In this document: positions 34,371-42,671 of the stretch, piece by piece
Numbering within the stretch: the first letter of the stretch is position 1
Layout of the letters: every line of letters begins with the position of its first letter
Assembly (NCBI RefSeq): GCF_036898095.1
Contig: NC_090725.1
Location: 211,733,468 to 211,797,467, forward strand
Direction: 5' to 3'
Length of the DNA stretch: 64,000 nt
Source: Palaemon carinicauda
Taxonomy: Eukaryota > Arthropoda > Malacostraca > Decapoda > Palaemonidae
Translations under genes and position numbers: made by a program
Notes under the pieces: model-generated
What the model was told of the DNA's origin: nothing
What the model saw: only the letters and a program-made list of their open reading frames with translations
Database searches by the model: none

Positions 34371-36440
34371 GCATCCCCGGAGCAAAAGTCTGCGGCTCGG
34401 GCCACGCTGAAAGTGTGGGTTGGTGGTTTTTCCCGGAACGTGAAGTCCAAGCGGCCGTACGTCCTCTCCGAGGACTACTGTTCCTTGATTTACCCCAACG
34501 CCAAGTCTTCAGCCGCTGTGGCTAGGCATGTTGCAGCTCCCATCATTGCCCACATTGATGCCACCATAGCGGGGTTCATTGATCCAGAGCAGGATCCGTC
34601 GGACGCCCCCGGAGATCTAGAAGACAATGTTGCCTCCATGAACCTTGACGTGGAACCCATGTTATTGGATGATCCAGATACAGGTAGGGTGGTAAGTGAG
34701 GCAGGTGTTTCCGGCGCTGAGATTCCTATCCTCAGCCCCTCTCTTTCTTCTTCATCTGATCGCTCTTCCTTTCATGGTGTTTCTGGGGACCGTGATTCGT
34801 CCCAACGATCACACTCGGTTCCCCCCAAGAATAAGTCTAGAACCTTACCTAAAGCTCGTAAGCCTCATAAGGCTTCTCATGGTTCTAAACAGAATACAAA
34901 CCTGTCATCTAAGGCTTCTGGCTCCTCCTCTAAGTCTCGCGACCCGGGAGTTCATTCCGCCACACCTGCTGCTAGCCCGGGCCTTTCCGAATCAGCCATG
35001 CTTCGCATCGTGTCGGAGATGCAGGCTAAGTTGGTATCAGAGATGCAGTCTAAGATGGACACGATGTTCTCTAACATCGGTCAGAGACTTGGGGCATTAG
35101 AGCAAGGTGCTCCGGAGCGAGTCCAAAGCTCTCTCATCCCGGATGCCTCTAAGCTCCCGCCGTTTGCCAAAAATAACCCTTGGCGTATGGCTCTTCATTC
35201 TCCGTTCTCAGACGGAATGTTAACTTTGGAGGGTCTTGGCACTCGTCCCCTAGAGGACTTTGAATTCTTTCCTCCTGGTCTGGCATTTCCATTTCATGGT
35301 TATGCCAGGCTTACCGAGGAAGCTTTGGTTCGGTTAGACAAGGTCCCCAAGGAGACAGTCATCTTCCCAAAAGAGCAAGCCCAATCTGTGTGGGCCAGAT
35401 TCCTGAATGACATCGGCTGCACCAACACCATGTTGACGCCTTATAAGAGCTCCTTCACAATGTTCTTAATGGACAAAAACACCGTGACTCCATGTGTCAA
35501 TAAGGTAGCAGAGCTTGCCTTCCAATATGCTCTGGAGGAGAAGCCCTTGCCTCCCATCCGAGAGGTGGATCCAATCTCCCTCCTTCTTCCTTCAGGCATT
35601 GAGTGTTGGGACAACGTCCATACCACTTTTACCTCTGGCAAGCTAGCAGCAGACTGTGCTTCAGTAATGTTTAGTGAGCGGCTTCCCCGTCTCCCGGAAT
35701 CCCTCATTAAACAGGAGTATGATTCCCGCCTACGCGTTGGCCGTACTCTGAACTTGGCCACTTCCACGGAGTCGATAGCCTTGACTTACGATACTGAGAG
35801 TATTTTTAAGTCTCTCAACAAGGCTACGTTGCAGTCATTATACTATGACCTGTATGACTTCGCTACTGCTAAACGCAGGTGTCGCAAACATGTCCTGGCA
35901 GAGGCGACTATTAGGCATGAACCTAATAAGCTTATCCGGTCCTCCTGTTGGGGTTCAAACCTCTTCCCTGAGGATCTTGTAGAGGAAGTCTTGGCGGAGG
36001 CCACTAGAGTCAACCAGAGCCTTAAAGCCCGTTGGGGTTTGACTCCTAAACGTAAATATGACCCTGCAAATTACCAAGCCCGGGGTAGGAAGAAGCTCCG
36101 TCCATATACCTCCACCCAGTTCAGGCAACAGCAGAGTGGTTCGTCCATTTTCCGGCTGCCTCTTCCCCCATCTCCTGTTGCCCCTGCACAGCCTTCCACC
36201 TCTCAGGCTCCTTCGGACGACTATGTCACCGTTCTGCTCCCTAAGAGCCAGCTTTCCGGTGCCTCCGCCACTTCTCCTGCCTTTAACCAGTCGTATGAGG
36301 CTCATAGCTCTTCCCAGAGTTATGGTAGAGGTAGAGGCTACCACCGTGGTTCTAACCAGAACAAAGGCAGGGGAAGAGCCTTTCGCAGAGGAAAGAACTT
36401 CCGAGGCAGACGTGGAGGCAACTCCTCAAACCAATACTGA
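34371..36440 (+). CDS. element C gag exon 2
   Basis: 689 codons, so gag would be about 746 residues in total. After a Ser/Pro-rich segment, a heptad-like stretch MLRIVSEMQAKLVSEMQSKM (about 35000-35058) suggests a coiled coil for multimerisation. A central all-alpha-looking domain follows (35140-36000). The C terminus is Arg/Gly-rich (GRGRGYHRG, GRGRAFRRG, FRGRRGG), as in RNA-binding gag tails. The frame ends in TGA at 36438 and then stays open into the recombinase frame. RT overlaps its last 383 bases in another frame. No stop or frameshift interrupts it. Confidence 0.82.
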   Translation, partial: ASPEQKSAARATLKVWVGGFSRNVKSKRPYVLSEDYCSLIYPNAKSSAAVARHVAAPIIAHIDATIAGFIDPEQDPSDAPGDLEDNVASMNLDVEPMLLDDPDTGRVVSEAGVSGAEIPILSPSLSSSSDRSSFHGVSGDRDSSQRSHSVPPKNKSRTLPKARKPHKASHGSKQNTNLSSKASGSSSKSRDPGVHSATPAASPGLSESAMLRIVSEMQAKLVSEMQSKMDTMFSNIGQRLGALEQGAPERVQSSLIPDASKLPPFAKNNPWRMALHSPFSDGMLTLEGLGTRPLEDFEFFPPGLAFPFHGYARLTEEALVRLDKVPKETVIFPKEQAQSVWARFLNDIGCTNTMLTPYKSSFTMFLMDKNTVTPCVNKVAELAFQYALEEKPLPPIREVDPISLLLPSGIECWDNVHTTFTSGKLAADCASVMFSERLPRLPESLIKQEYDSRLRVGRTLNLATSTESIALTYDTESIFKSLNKATLQSLYYDLYDFATAKRRCRKHVLAEATIRHEPNKLIRSSCWGSNLFPEDLVEEVLAEATRVNQSLKARWGLTPKRKYDPANYQARGRKKLRPYTSTQFRQQQSGSSIFRLPLPPSPVAPAQPSTSQAPSDDYVTVLLPKSQLSGASATSPAFNQSYEAHSSSQSYGRGRGYHRGSNQNKGRGRAFRRGKNFRGRRGGNSSNQY

Positions 36441-38274
36441 GGTGCAGCAGGTAGGGGGGAGGCTCTATGCCTTCCGCAACAAATGGAGGTTCAGTCCCTG
36501 GGCTTTCAGTATCATCTCCAAGGGACTGGGGTGGAGTTGGATTCAAGGACCTCCTCCTCCGAACAAATTTCGTCAACATTCCACTCCGGACCTGGTCGAA
36601 TTTGTCCAGGATCTTTTACAAAAGAACGCCATACAAGAAACGAAACACCTGAAGTTTCAAGGTCGGCTGTTCAGTGTCCCGAAGAAGGATTCAGACAAGA
36701 GAAGAGTGATTCTAGACCTATCCCTTCTCAACTTGTCCATTCAATGCGACAAGTTTCGAATGCTTACCGTCTCGCAGGTGCGGACCTTACTTCCCCGTGG
36801 GGCCGTCACCACCTCTATCGATCTTACAGACGCCTATTATCACGTCCCGATAGCGAGACACTTCCGTCCGTACCTAGGCTTTCGCTTAGGGGACAAAAGT
36901 TACTCCTTCAAGGTGATGCCTTTCGGGCTCAACATCGCCCCAAGGATCTTCACAAAGTTAGCAGAAGTCGCTATTCAGGAACTCAGAAATCAAGGGATTC
37001 AAGTAGTAGCCTATCTGGACGACTGGCTCATTTGGTCAGACACCTCCCAAAATTGCCTAAAAGCCACTCACAAAGTCATCCATTATCTTCAATCTCTAGA
37101 CTTCCAGATCAACTTCAAGAAGTCCCGTCTTCTTCCAAAATCGAAGTTCCAATGGCTCGGCCTGCAATGGGATCTTATATCTCATACTCTGTGTCTTCCC
37201 AAACCCAAGAGGTTAGAGATTGCAAGGAACACCAAACGCTTTCTCAAAGACAAAGTAAGTTCCAGACGACTCCAAGAGAGGATTCTGGGGTCCCTTCAGT
37301 TTGCCTCAGAGACGGATCTTCTTCTGAAGGCAAAATTGAAAGATATCAATCGTGTCTGGCGTTCGAGGGCGAACCGGAAGCTCCGGGACAGGAAAGTCCG
37401 CCTTCCTCCCATTCTACGGGAAAGACTTCTTCCTTGGACAAGAGCAAACAGTCTGTCAAAGTCAGTTCCCCTTCGATTTCCGCCTCCGAAATTAATCATT
37501 CACACGGACGCATCCTTATCAGGTTGGGGCGGCTATTCTCAGCTCAAGAAAGTTCAAGGTCTTTGGTCTCCCTTGTTCCGCCAATTTCACATCAATGTGC
37601 TGGAGGCCATGGCAGTTCTTCTAACCCTGAAACGTCTCGCTCTTCCCAAGAAACAACACCTTCGTCTGGTCCTCGACAGCGAAGTGGTGGTCCGCTGCCT
37701 CAACAGAGGCGGGTCAAAGTCAGGGCCTCTGAACCATGTTCTAGTAGCCACATTCTCCCTAGCAGCCTTGAACCGTTGGCATCTTTCAGCTGTCCACCTG
37801 GCGGGAGTCCGGAATGTAGTGGCAGACGCCCTGTCCCGGACCTCCCCTCTAGAATCGGAATGGTCACTCGATCTAAAGTCATTTCGGTGGATTCTCTCTC
37901 AGGTTCCCGGTCTCCAAGTGGACCTCTTCGCCACGGAGTCCAACCACAAATTGAGAGTATATGTGGCTCCCAATCTAGACCCTCAGGCTTACGCCACAGA
38001 CGCCATGGCACAGAATTGGGACACCTGGGAAAAGATTTATCTCTTTCCCCCGGTGAATCTTTTGCTGAAAGTTCTAGACAAGCTGAGATCCTTCAAGGGA
38101 CAAGTAGCCTTGGTCGCACCCAACTGGCCCAAGAGCAACTGGTATCTTCTCCTGCGAGAGTTGAGACTATACCCTCACCCGATACCCAATCCGGTTCTGT
38201 CTCAGATAGTACAAACACGCGTTGTGTACGCTTTCTCAAACATTCAGAGCGCCCTAACTTTATGGACTTTATGA
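36058..38274 (+). CDS. element C reverse transcriptase / RNase H / methyltransferase-like polyprotein
   Basis: Open for 738 codons from ATG at 36058; homology begins about 36440 (VGGRLYAFRNKW). RT: KFQGRLFSVPKKDS, RRVILDLSLLN, TSIDLTDAYYHVPIA, VMPFGLNIAPRIFTKL and VAYLDDWLIW (YxDD, 37007-37036). RNase H: IIHTDASLSGWGG, NVLEAMAVLLTL, LVLDSEVVVRCLN and GVRNVVADALSR supply the acidic residues. After it, LQVDLFATESNHKL and LVAPNWPKSNWY mark the adenine-methylase-like domain known from DIRS/PAT elements. It converts element RNA to DNA. Expression probably needs frameshifting from gag or internal initiation, since gag ends in the other frame. No lesions seen. Confidence 0.92.
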   Translation: MTLQITKPGVGRSSVHIPPPSSGNSRVVRPFSGCLFPHLLLPLHSLPPLRLLRTTMSPFCSLRASFPVPPPLLLPLTSRMRLIALPRVMVEVEATTVVLTRTKAGEEPFAEERTSEADVEATPQTNTEVQQVGGRLYAFRNKWRFSPWAFSIISKGLGWSWIQGPPPPNKFRQHSTPDLVEFVQDLLQKNAIQETKHLKFQGRLFSVPKKDSDKRRVILDLSLLNLSIQCDKFRMLTVSQVRTLLPRGAVTTSIDLTDAYYHVPIARHFRPYLGFRLGDKSYSFKVMPFGLNIAPRIFTKLAEVAIQELRNQGIQVVAYLDDWLIWSDTSQNCLKATHKVIHYLQSLDFQINFKKSRLLPKSKFQWLGLQWDLISHTLCLPKPKRLEIARNTKRFLKDKVSSRRLQERILGSLQFASETDLLLKAKLKDINRVWRSRANRKLRDRKVRLPPILRERLLPWTRANSLSKSVPLRFPPPKLIIHTDASLSGWGGYSQLKKVQGLWSPLFRQFHINVLEAMAVLLTLKRLALPKKQHLRLVLDSEVVVRCLNRGGSKSGPLNHVLVATFSLAALNRWHLSAVHLAGVRNVVADALSRTSPLESEWSLDLKSFRWILSQVPGLQVDLFATESNHKLRVYVAPNLDPQAYATDAMAQNWDTWEKIYLFPPVNLLLKVLDKLRSFKGQVALVAPNWPKSNWYLLLRELRLYPHPIPNPVLSQIVQTRVVYAFSNIQSALTLWTL
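36483..38260 (+). other. second open frame overlapping element C RT
   Basis: This frame, the same as gag and recombinase, is open across the whole RT/RNase H region. It encodes Ser/Arg-rich sequence with no recognised domain before the recombinase. Extensive RT/recombinase frame overlap is a known trait of DIRS elements. It may be an N-terminal extension of the recombinase or just tolerated open sequence. Confidence 0.5.
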
Positions 38275-39236
38275 AGTTTGCGGCCATGCATGGTGCCAAT
38301 ATTGATCCTCAAAACACCTTGTTCCTAGAATCGGATAAACGGGATTCCACCATCCGCCAGTATGACTCTGCAGTTAAAAAGTTGGCAAAATTTTTTATAG
38401 ACTCAGACGTGAACTGTATGAACTTGAACCTTACAGTCACTTTCTTTAGATCTTTATTAGAATCAGGTCTGGCAGCCAATACTATCACCACTATTAAATC
38501 TGCTCTGAAAAAGATCTTCCTAGTGGGTTTTAACATAGACTTAACCGACTCTTTGTTAGCTTCAATTCCGAAAGCTTGTGCCAGACTGAAACCGGTTACT
38601 CGTCCTACCCCGGTGACCTGGTTCCTTAATGATGTACTCAAATTGGCTTCTGATACCATTAACAGCTCTTGTGATTACATTCCCCTTCTCAGGAAAACAC
38701 TTTTCCTGGTGAGCTTGGCTTCCGGGGCAAGAATTTCTGAACTGGCAGCCTTTTCGAGAGACCCGGGTCATATTGAGTTCCTGCCTTCGGGAGAGGTCCT
38801 TCTTTCTCCTAACAAATTCTTTTTGGCTAAGAACGAAGACCCTCAGAACAGATGGTCCTCCTGGAAAATTGTTCCCCTCACGCAAGACCCGTCTCTGTGC
38901 CCTGTTACTACTCTTAGGTCTTATTTATCCCGGACCTCCTCTAACTCCTCGGGGCCTCTATTCGTTAGAGAACAAGGCGGTACCATTACTATTAAAGGGA
39001 TCAGGCAACAAATTTTGTATTTTATTAAACAAGCTAACTCTGACTCTTTTCCTCTTGCACATGATATCAGAGCGGTTGCTACTTCGGTGAACTTTTTTCA
39101 CCACATGAATTTTACGGACCTCTCCAGGTATACAGGGTGGAAATCACCGTCAGTGTTCAAGAAACACTACCTTAAACATTTGGAAGCCCTAAAATTTTCT
39201 ACAGTAGCCGCAGGGAGCGTAGTTACTCCCAGGTAA
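38229..39236 (+). CDS. element C tyrosine recombinase
   Basis: The recognised domain starts about FMDFMKFAAMHG (38261). Core-binding region: TIRQYDSAVKKLAKFF (about 38350-38400). Catalytic domain: ASGARISELAAF with the first Arg at 38730-38732, HDIRAVATSVNFF with HxxR from 39060, GWKSPSVFKKHYL with the nucleophile Tyr at 39168-39170; stop at 39234. The enzyme inserts the circular DNA copy without making a target duplication, which fits the clean junctions of C. The frame is open upstream to 36441, so the true start is unknown; no obvious ATG-proximal signal decides it. All expected catalytic residues I can name are present. Confidence 0.9.
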   Translation, partial: RFLKHSERPNFMDFMKFAAMHGANIDPQNTLFLESDKRDSTIRQYDSAVKKLAKFFIDSDVNCMNLNLTVTFFRSLLESGLAANTITTIKSALKKIFLVGFNIDLTDSLLASIPKACARLKPVTRPTPVTWFLNDVLKLASDTINSSCDYIPLLRKTLFLVSLASGARISELAAFSRDPGHIEFLPSGEVLLSPNKFFLAKNEDPQNRWSSWKIVPLTQDPSLCPVTTLRSYLSRTSSNSSGPLFVREQGGTITIKGIRQQILYFIKQANSDSFPLAHDIRAVATSVNFFHHMNFTDLSRYTGWKSPSVFKKHYLKHLEALKFSTVAAGSVVTPR

Positions 39237-39542
39237 CTCACAGGTTAATGCCTTGTCTCTTTATCTCTCCCTCCTACCTGCCTCATTTATACCCTATTGT
39301 ATTCGTTGGTCTCGCACCTGAATACTGTTATTATATTTGTAAATTTTTAAACTCCTGAGTATCTGTATATATTATCACTCACGGCATTATTATACCTACC
39401 TTATTGGATTTATGTTCATATTTAAGATACCCTTATAATTGTTTTTTGGTACTCATCTCTGATTAAAGCATCCTGTATTTCCCTTACGCTTATGTTTTTT
39501 CCTTTATTTTGCAAGTTTGGTGACATTTTTCTCTTGTATAGA
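39237..39542 (+). other. element C 3' untranslated region
   Basis: AT-rich, non-coding. A donor-like CCCAG|GTAACT overlaps the recombinase stop (GT at 39233). Confidence 0.55.
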
Positions 39543-39633
39543 TTCACTGGGCGGCACAGGTTCGAGCCCAGAAAAGGGATTTTGACGTAGGAAAAATCTA
39601 TTTCTGGGCGAGGGACCTGTGCCGCCCAGTGAA
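39543..39633 (+). repeat. element C internal complementary region
   Basis: 39543-39571 is the exact complement of the first 29 bases of C; 39572-39633 is the exact complement of the last 62 bases. The junction CCCAG|AAAAGGG therefore records both ends joined head-to-tail, the template used for DIRS circle formation. Confidence 0.95.
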
Positions 39634-39677
39634 CCCTCCCAGCTCCTCTCCCTTGAAGTCCCCAAACTTTGGGTGCT

Positions 39678-39977
39678 AAGGAGTTGGGTTCTGAGCGGAT
39701 GCAGTGTTAGTAGTACCGAGTGAGGTTGAACGGCTCTCCTCTATTGGGGTTTCTGTCGTGGATGAATCCAAATAGTGCGGGACCTCTGGATTATACGCCC
39801 AATTTTATACCGACACCAATAGGTGAGCGAGCTAGTTAACCTAGCACTCCTTTACATTTTTTCTCTGGTATATTTAGCAGTAAATTACCTAAGAATAAGT
39901 GCTAAATGGAGCTTATTCACTGGGCGGCACAGGTCCCTCGCCCAGAAATAGATTTTTCCTACGTCAAAATCCCTTTT
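39678..39977 (+). repeat. element C right inverted terminal repeat
   Basis: Complement of the left repeat plus about 33 extra outer bases (AAATAGATTTTTCCTACGTC and the CCCTTTT end) absent from the left. Such unequal ends are usual in DIRS elements and are restored through the internal complementary region. Confidence 0.93.
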
Positions 39978-40257
39978 TTCCTAACTATACAAACCTTAGC
40001 TATTTACACGTATTTGCCCACCAGCCCTGTCCCCCGGGATAAGTCCTACCTCTAAGCAAAGTGAAGCACTCACCAGTGTGTGTGTGAGGGGGGGTAGCAA
40101 GCTACCCCTCCCTACCCCCCGCTAACTAGCGGTGGAGTAGTAAACCCTCGTTAAAATTCTAATGGCTCGTCATTCAGCTACGCCGAAGTAATTACCCCAT
40201 GTAAGTAGCTAAGGTTTGTATAGTTAGGAAAAATACAATTTATCTACGAATTTGTCA
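39978..40257 (+). repeat. element B right inverted terminal repeat (resumed)
   Basis: Continues B after C. Contains ACTAGCGGTGGAGTAGTAAA and AATGGCTCGTCATTCAGC, the complements of the B left end, and ends ACGAATTTGTCA. Confidence 0.9.
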
Positions 40258-40794
40258 TATTAATCTTTGGCACCGTCGTTCAATTAGTTCATTATGCATG
40301 TTACATAAGATTTTTCATAACTCTGACCATCCTTTACATTCAGATCTCCCTGGACAATTCTATCCTGTTCGTAATACTAGGCAGGCAGTTAATTTTAATA
40401 GCCAGGCCTTCTCCATCATGAGGCTCAATACTACATAGTATTCTAGAAGTTTTATTCCAGCTGTTATCAGGTTGTGGAATCATCTTCCTAATCGGGTAGT
40501 TAAATCAGTAGAACTTCAAAAGTTCAAAGTTGGAGCAAATGTTTTTATGTTGATCAGGCTGACATGAGTCTTTTTATTGTTTATATATGACATATCTGTT
40601 TTTGACGTTGTTAATAGTTTATATAGGACATATCTGTTTTGACGCTGTTACTGTTTTTAGAATGATATATTGTTAATTTATTCTCATCACTTATTTATTT
40701 CCTTATTTCCTTTTCTCACCTGGCTATTTTTCCCTGTTGGAGCCCTTGGGCTTATAGCTTCTTGCTCTTCCAACTAGGGTTGTAGCTTGGCTAG
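40258..40794 (+). pseudogene. non-LTR element C terminus and 3' UTR (resumed)
   Basis: Starts by completing Asp-Ile-Asn and LWHRRSISSLCMLHKI, then SFIPAVIRLWNHLPNRVVKS and VELQKFKVGANVFM, ending TGA near 40567. An in-frame TAG near 40437 interrupts it. The 3' UTR contains TGGGCTTATAGC and CCAACTAGGGTTGTAGCTTG, words that recur in minus orientation at 51090, 63000 and 63545. Confidence 0.85.
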
Positions 40795-41048
40795 TGTACC
40801 AACCGTGTGTCACACGATCGTACATAAATTATTTTGTATATATTATGCTTGTATCTGCGCTCTTCCCTCGCACCAAAAAGAACAGAATAAACTTGTCTGC
40901 ATTTTTCCTCTCTAACATTGTCTGTTTCTCGAACATGAAAATTCCTGTTGCCTTGAGGTTTTGTATATAAAGGAGAGTGTTCTTTAATAAAGTTACTCAG
41001 TTGATTGCTTCTTGCCTTTGAGTCATAACCTTTCTCTCGGCCGTCACA
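40795..41048 (+). repeat. 5' LTR
   Basis: TG...CA termini, TATATAAAGGAGAG near 40965 (TATA-like) and AATAAA-type words near 40885 and 40987. Matches 42391-42641. Confidence 0.93.
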
Positions 41049-41122
41049 TTGGTGACCCCGGAAGTCGACTCGCTCCCACCGCCTTCCACCCCCACCCTCC
41101 TCGCCCCTCCATCGTTGGTACT

Positions 41123-42349
41123 ATGGCGGACTCTATGGAAGTTGGCGCTGCGGCTCCCCCATTGAAACTTTCGTCATTCGCCAGCGGAGAGGCGTTTGCT
41201 TGGTTTCAGCGCACAGAAGTCCAGTTTCGCATCAACGGCGTGACTCGCTCAACCACCAAAGCAGATTATGTTCTCGCGGCGATACCCGAGGACATCCTGC
41301 TTGTCCCTCGTTGGGAAGACTTCCCCCTCGAAGACTCCAACACCACCCTCCTCTGTGACGTCAGTACTGGCAGACCACGACCTTGGATTCCTGCTCCCAT
41401 GCGCCGACAGGTGTTTGACTTCATTCATGGCCTTTCACATCCCTCGTGCCGTTCTACTGCACAGCTGCTGAAGGCAAAGTTCATTTGGCACGGCATTTCT
41501 AAGGATGCTAAGGATTGGGTCCGCGCCTGTACTTCTTGCCAAACTTCCAAAGTACATCGACACACGGATTCAGGAGTTGGCACCTTTCCTCAACCTCAGC
41601 GTCGTTTCGCACACATTCACGTCGACGTTGTAGGCCCCCTACCCACATCACAAGGACATCGTTACCTGTTTACCGCTCCACCCGTTGGATGGATTGCAAG
41701 ATTTGGTATCCCTGAGCATATTACTTCTGACTGGGGAACCACTTTCACCTCTCAATTGTGGACATCATTAGCGAATCTCCTGGGCATCATCCTACATCAG
41801 ACAACGGCCTACAATCCCGCTGCCAATGGAATGGTTGAACGTTTTCATCGCACCCTCAAAGTGGCTTTGATGTCCTGCTGTAAGGATTGCAACTGGTTTA
41901 CTCAGCTTCCCTGGGTCCTCCTTGGACTAAGGACCACTCCTAAAGACGCCCTCGACGTCTCGGCAGCTGAAATGGTGTATGGCGACCCGTTGGTCGTCCC
42001 TGCCGAATTTTTTCCTTCTACAACCTCCTCCGATGATCTCCAGTGCATACGTCACGTCGTGGGAAAATTTACTCCATGCCGCCAGACTTACAAGCCCCCA
42101 GCGAAGCATCACATACCAACAGACTTGCACTCTGCAACGCACGTCTTCCTGCGCAACGACACTACCAAGCCACCGCTAACGCCCCCTTACACGGGCCCTT
42201 TCCTTGTGATCCGACGCAGTCCAAAAGCATTCCTACTAAACATTCGTGGCAAAGAAGACTGGGTCTCCATTGATCATCTAAAACCTGCTTATCTATCGCC
42301 AGATGACCCTCCTACAGTTCGCTTCTCTAGATCAGGGCGCCCTATTTAA
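41123..42349 (+). CDS. internally deleted gag-integrase fusion of Gypsy-type element
   Basis: ATG at 41123 opens 408 codons; the frame also runs upstream into the LTR without a better start. The first about 60 residues (MADSMEVGAAAPPLKLSSFA, EAFAWFQRTEVQF, YVLAAIPEDI) match the gag start of Mag-like Gypsy elements. It then passes directly into the integrase: HGLSH...CTSC zinc-binding motif, HVDVVGPLP (first catalytic Asp), TSDWGTTF (second Asp) and NGMVERFHRTLK (Glu). Capsid, protease, RT and RNase H are lost. A second deletion follows RYLFTA, removing the segment between the first and second catalytic aspartates. An SH3-like tail (PPYTGPFLVIRR) ends it. The product could not replicate the element; whether it is made is unknown. 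Confidence 0.85.
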   Translation: MADSMEVGAAAPPLKLSSFASGEAFAWFQRTEVQFRINGVTRSTTKADYVLAAIPEDILLVPRWEDFPLEDSNTTLLCDVSTGRPRPWIPAPMRRQVFDFIHGLSHPSCRSTAQLLKAKFIWHGISKDAKDWVRACTSCQTSKVHRHTDSGVGTFPQPQRRFAHIHVDVVGPLPTSQGHRYLFTAPPVGWIARFGIPEHITSDWGTTFTSQLWTSLANLLGIILHQTTAYNPAANGMVERFHRTLKVALMSCCKDCNWFTQLPWVLLGLRTTPKDALDVSAAEMVYGDPLVVPAEFFPSTTSSDDLQCIRHVVGKFTPCRQTYKPPAKHHIPTDLHSATHVFLRNDTTKPPLTPPYTGPFLVIRRSPKAFLLNIRGKEDWVSIDHLKPAYLSPDDPPTVRFSRSGRPI

Positions 42350-42390
42350 CATGTACAGTATGTCATTTATATGGGGGGGGGGGGGAGCTA

Positions 42391-42641
42391 TGTACCAACC
42401 GTATGTCACACGATCGTACCTAAATTATTTTGTATATATTATGCTTGTATCTGCGCTCTTCCCTCTCGCTAAAAAGAACCAGAATAAACATGTATGCATT
42501 TTTTCTCTCTAACATTGTTTCTCGAACATGAAAATTCCTGTTGCCTTGAGGTTTTGTATATAAAGGAGAGAGTTCTTTAATAAAGTTACTCAGTTGATTG
42601 CATCCTGCCTTTGAGTCATAACCTTTCTCTTGGCCGTCACA
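42391..42641 (+). repeat. 3' LTR
   Basis: Near-copy of 40795-41048; differences include GTGTGTC versus GTATGTC and a 4-bp gap after AACATTG. Confidence 0.93.
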
Positions 42642-42671
42642 CTAGTAATAATAATAATGATAATAATAATA
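42642..42671 (+). repeat. (TAA)n tail of the non-LTR element
   Basis: Follows the CTAG duplication of the LTR element and completes the GCTTGGCTAG|TAATAATAA 3' end of the non-LTR element, a tail form also seen at 60528-60547. Confidence 0.85.

Larger units (their letters stand above)
32544..39977 (+). mobile_element. DIRS element C, structurally complete and possibly active
   Basis: 7,434 bp, with outer ends CTGGGCTCGAACC and AAATCCCTTTT. Excision restores GTATTT|TTCC, the uninterrupted five-T run present in A. Left and right inverted repeats, internal complementary region, split gag and full-length RT/RNase H/methyltransferase-like and recombinase frames are all present without internal stops. 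It differs in sequence from A/B/D/E/G and is related to H. Confidence 0.94.
24977..40257 (+). mobile_element. DIRS element B, with element C nested near its right end
   Basis: Left end TTTGTTCCGTAACTG at 24977; right end ...ACGAATTTGTCA at 40257. Without C (7,434 bp) it is 7,847 bp. Removing B restores GATCTAGA|TATTAATC, reading Asp-Leu-Asp-Ile-Asn-Leu-Trp in the host non-LTR protein, so there is no target duplication. Order: left repeat, gag, RT/RNase H/methyltransferase-like, recombinase, 3' UTR, internal complementary region (junction 32516/32517) and right repeat (39978-40257). Confidence 0.93.
40795..42641 (+). mobile_element. Gypsy-type LTR retrotransposon with large internal deletion
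   Basis: Two LTRs of 254 and 251 bp begin TGTACCAACC and end GTCACA. A 4-bp duplication CTAG flanks the element (40791-40794 and 42642-42645). TGGTGACCCCG just after the 5' LTR looks like a primer-binding site; a G-run at 42373-42385 before the 3' LTR looks like a polypurine tract. The internal part is only 1.34 kb and encodes a gag/integrase fusion. The LTRs differ at a modest number of sites and small indels, so the insertion is not brand new. Confidence 0.93.
23996..42671 (+). mobile_element. CR1/Jockey-like non-LTR retrotransposon, 5'-truncated, split by elements B and LTR element
   Basis: Starts inside the RT domain (SSSPTDYRPISITP) and ends in a (TAA)n tail at 42646-42671. The RT part is 23996-24976, the C terminus and 3' UTR 40258-40794. 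A possible 5-bp target duplication AGCCT flanks it (23991-23995 and 42672-42676). 5' truncation, a simple-repeat tail and a short duplication fit target-primed reverse transcription. Confidence 0.85.

Noticed and set aside
36483..38260. 917-codon frame as a novel protein unrelated to the recombinase
   Set aside because: The recognised recombinase occupies only the last third; the rest overlaps RT and has no domain. Reported only as a possible extension.
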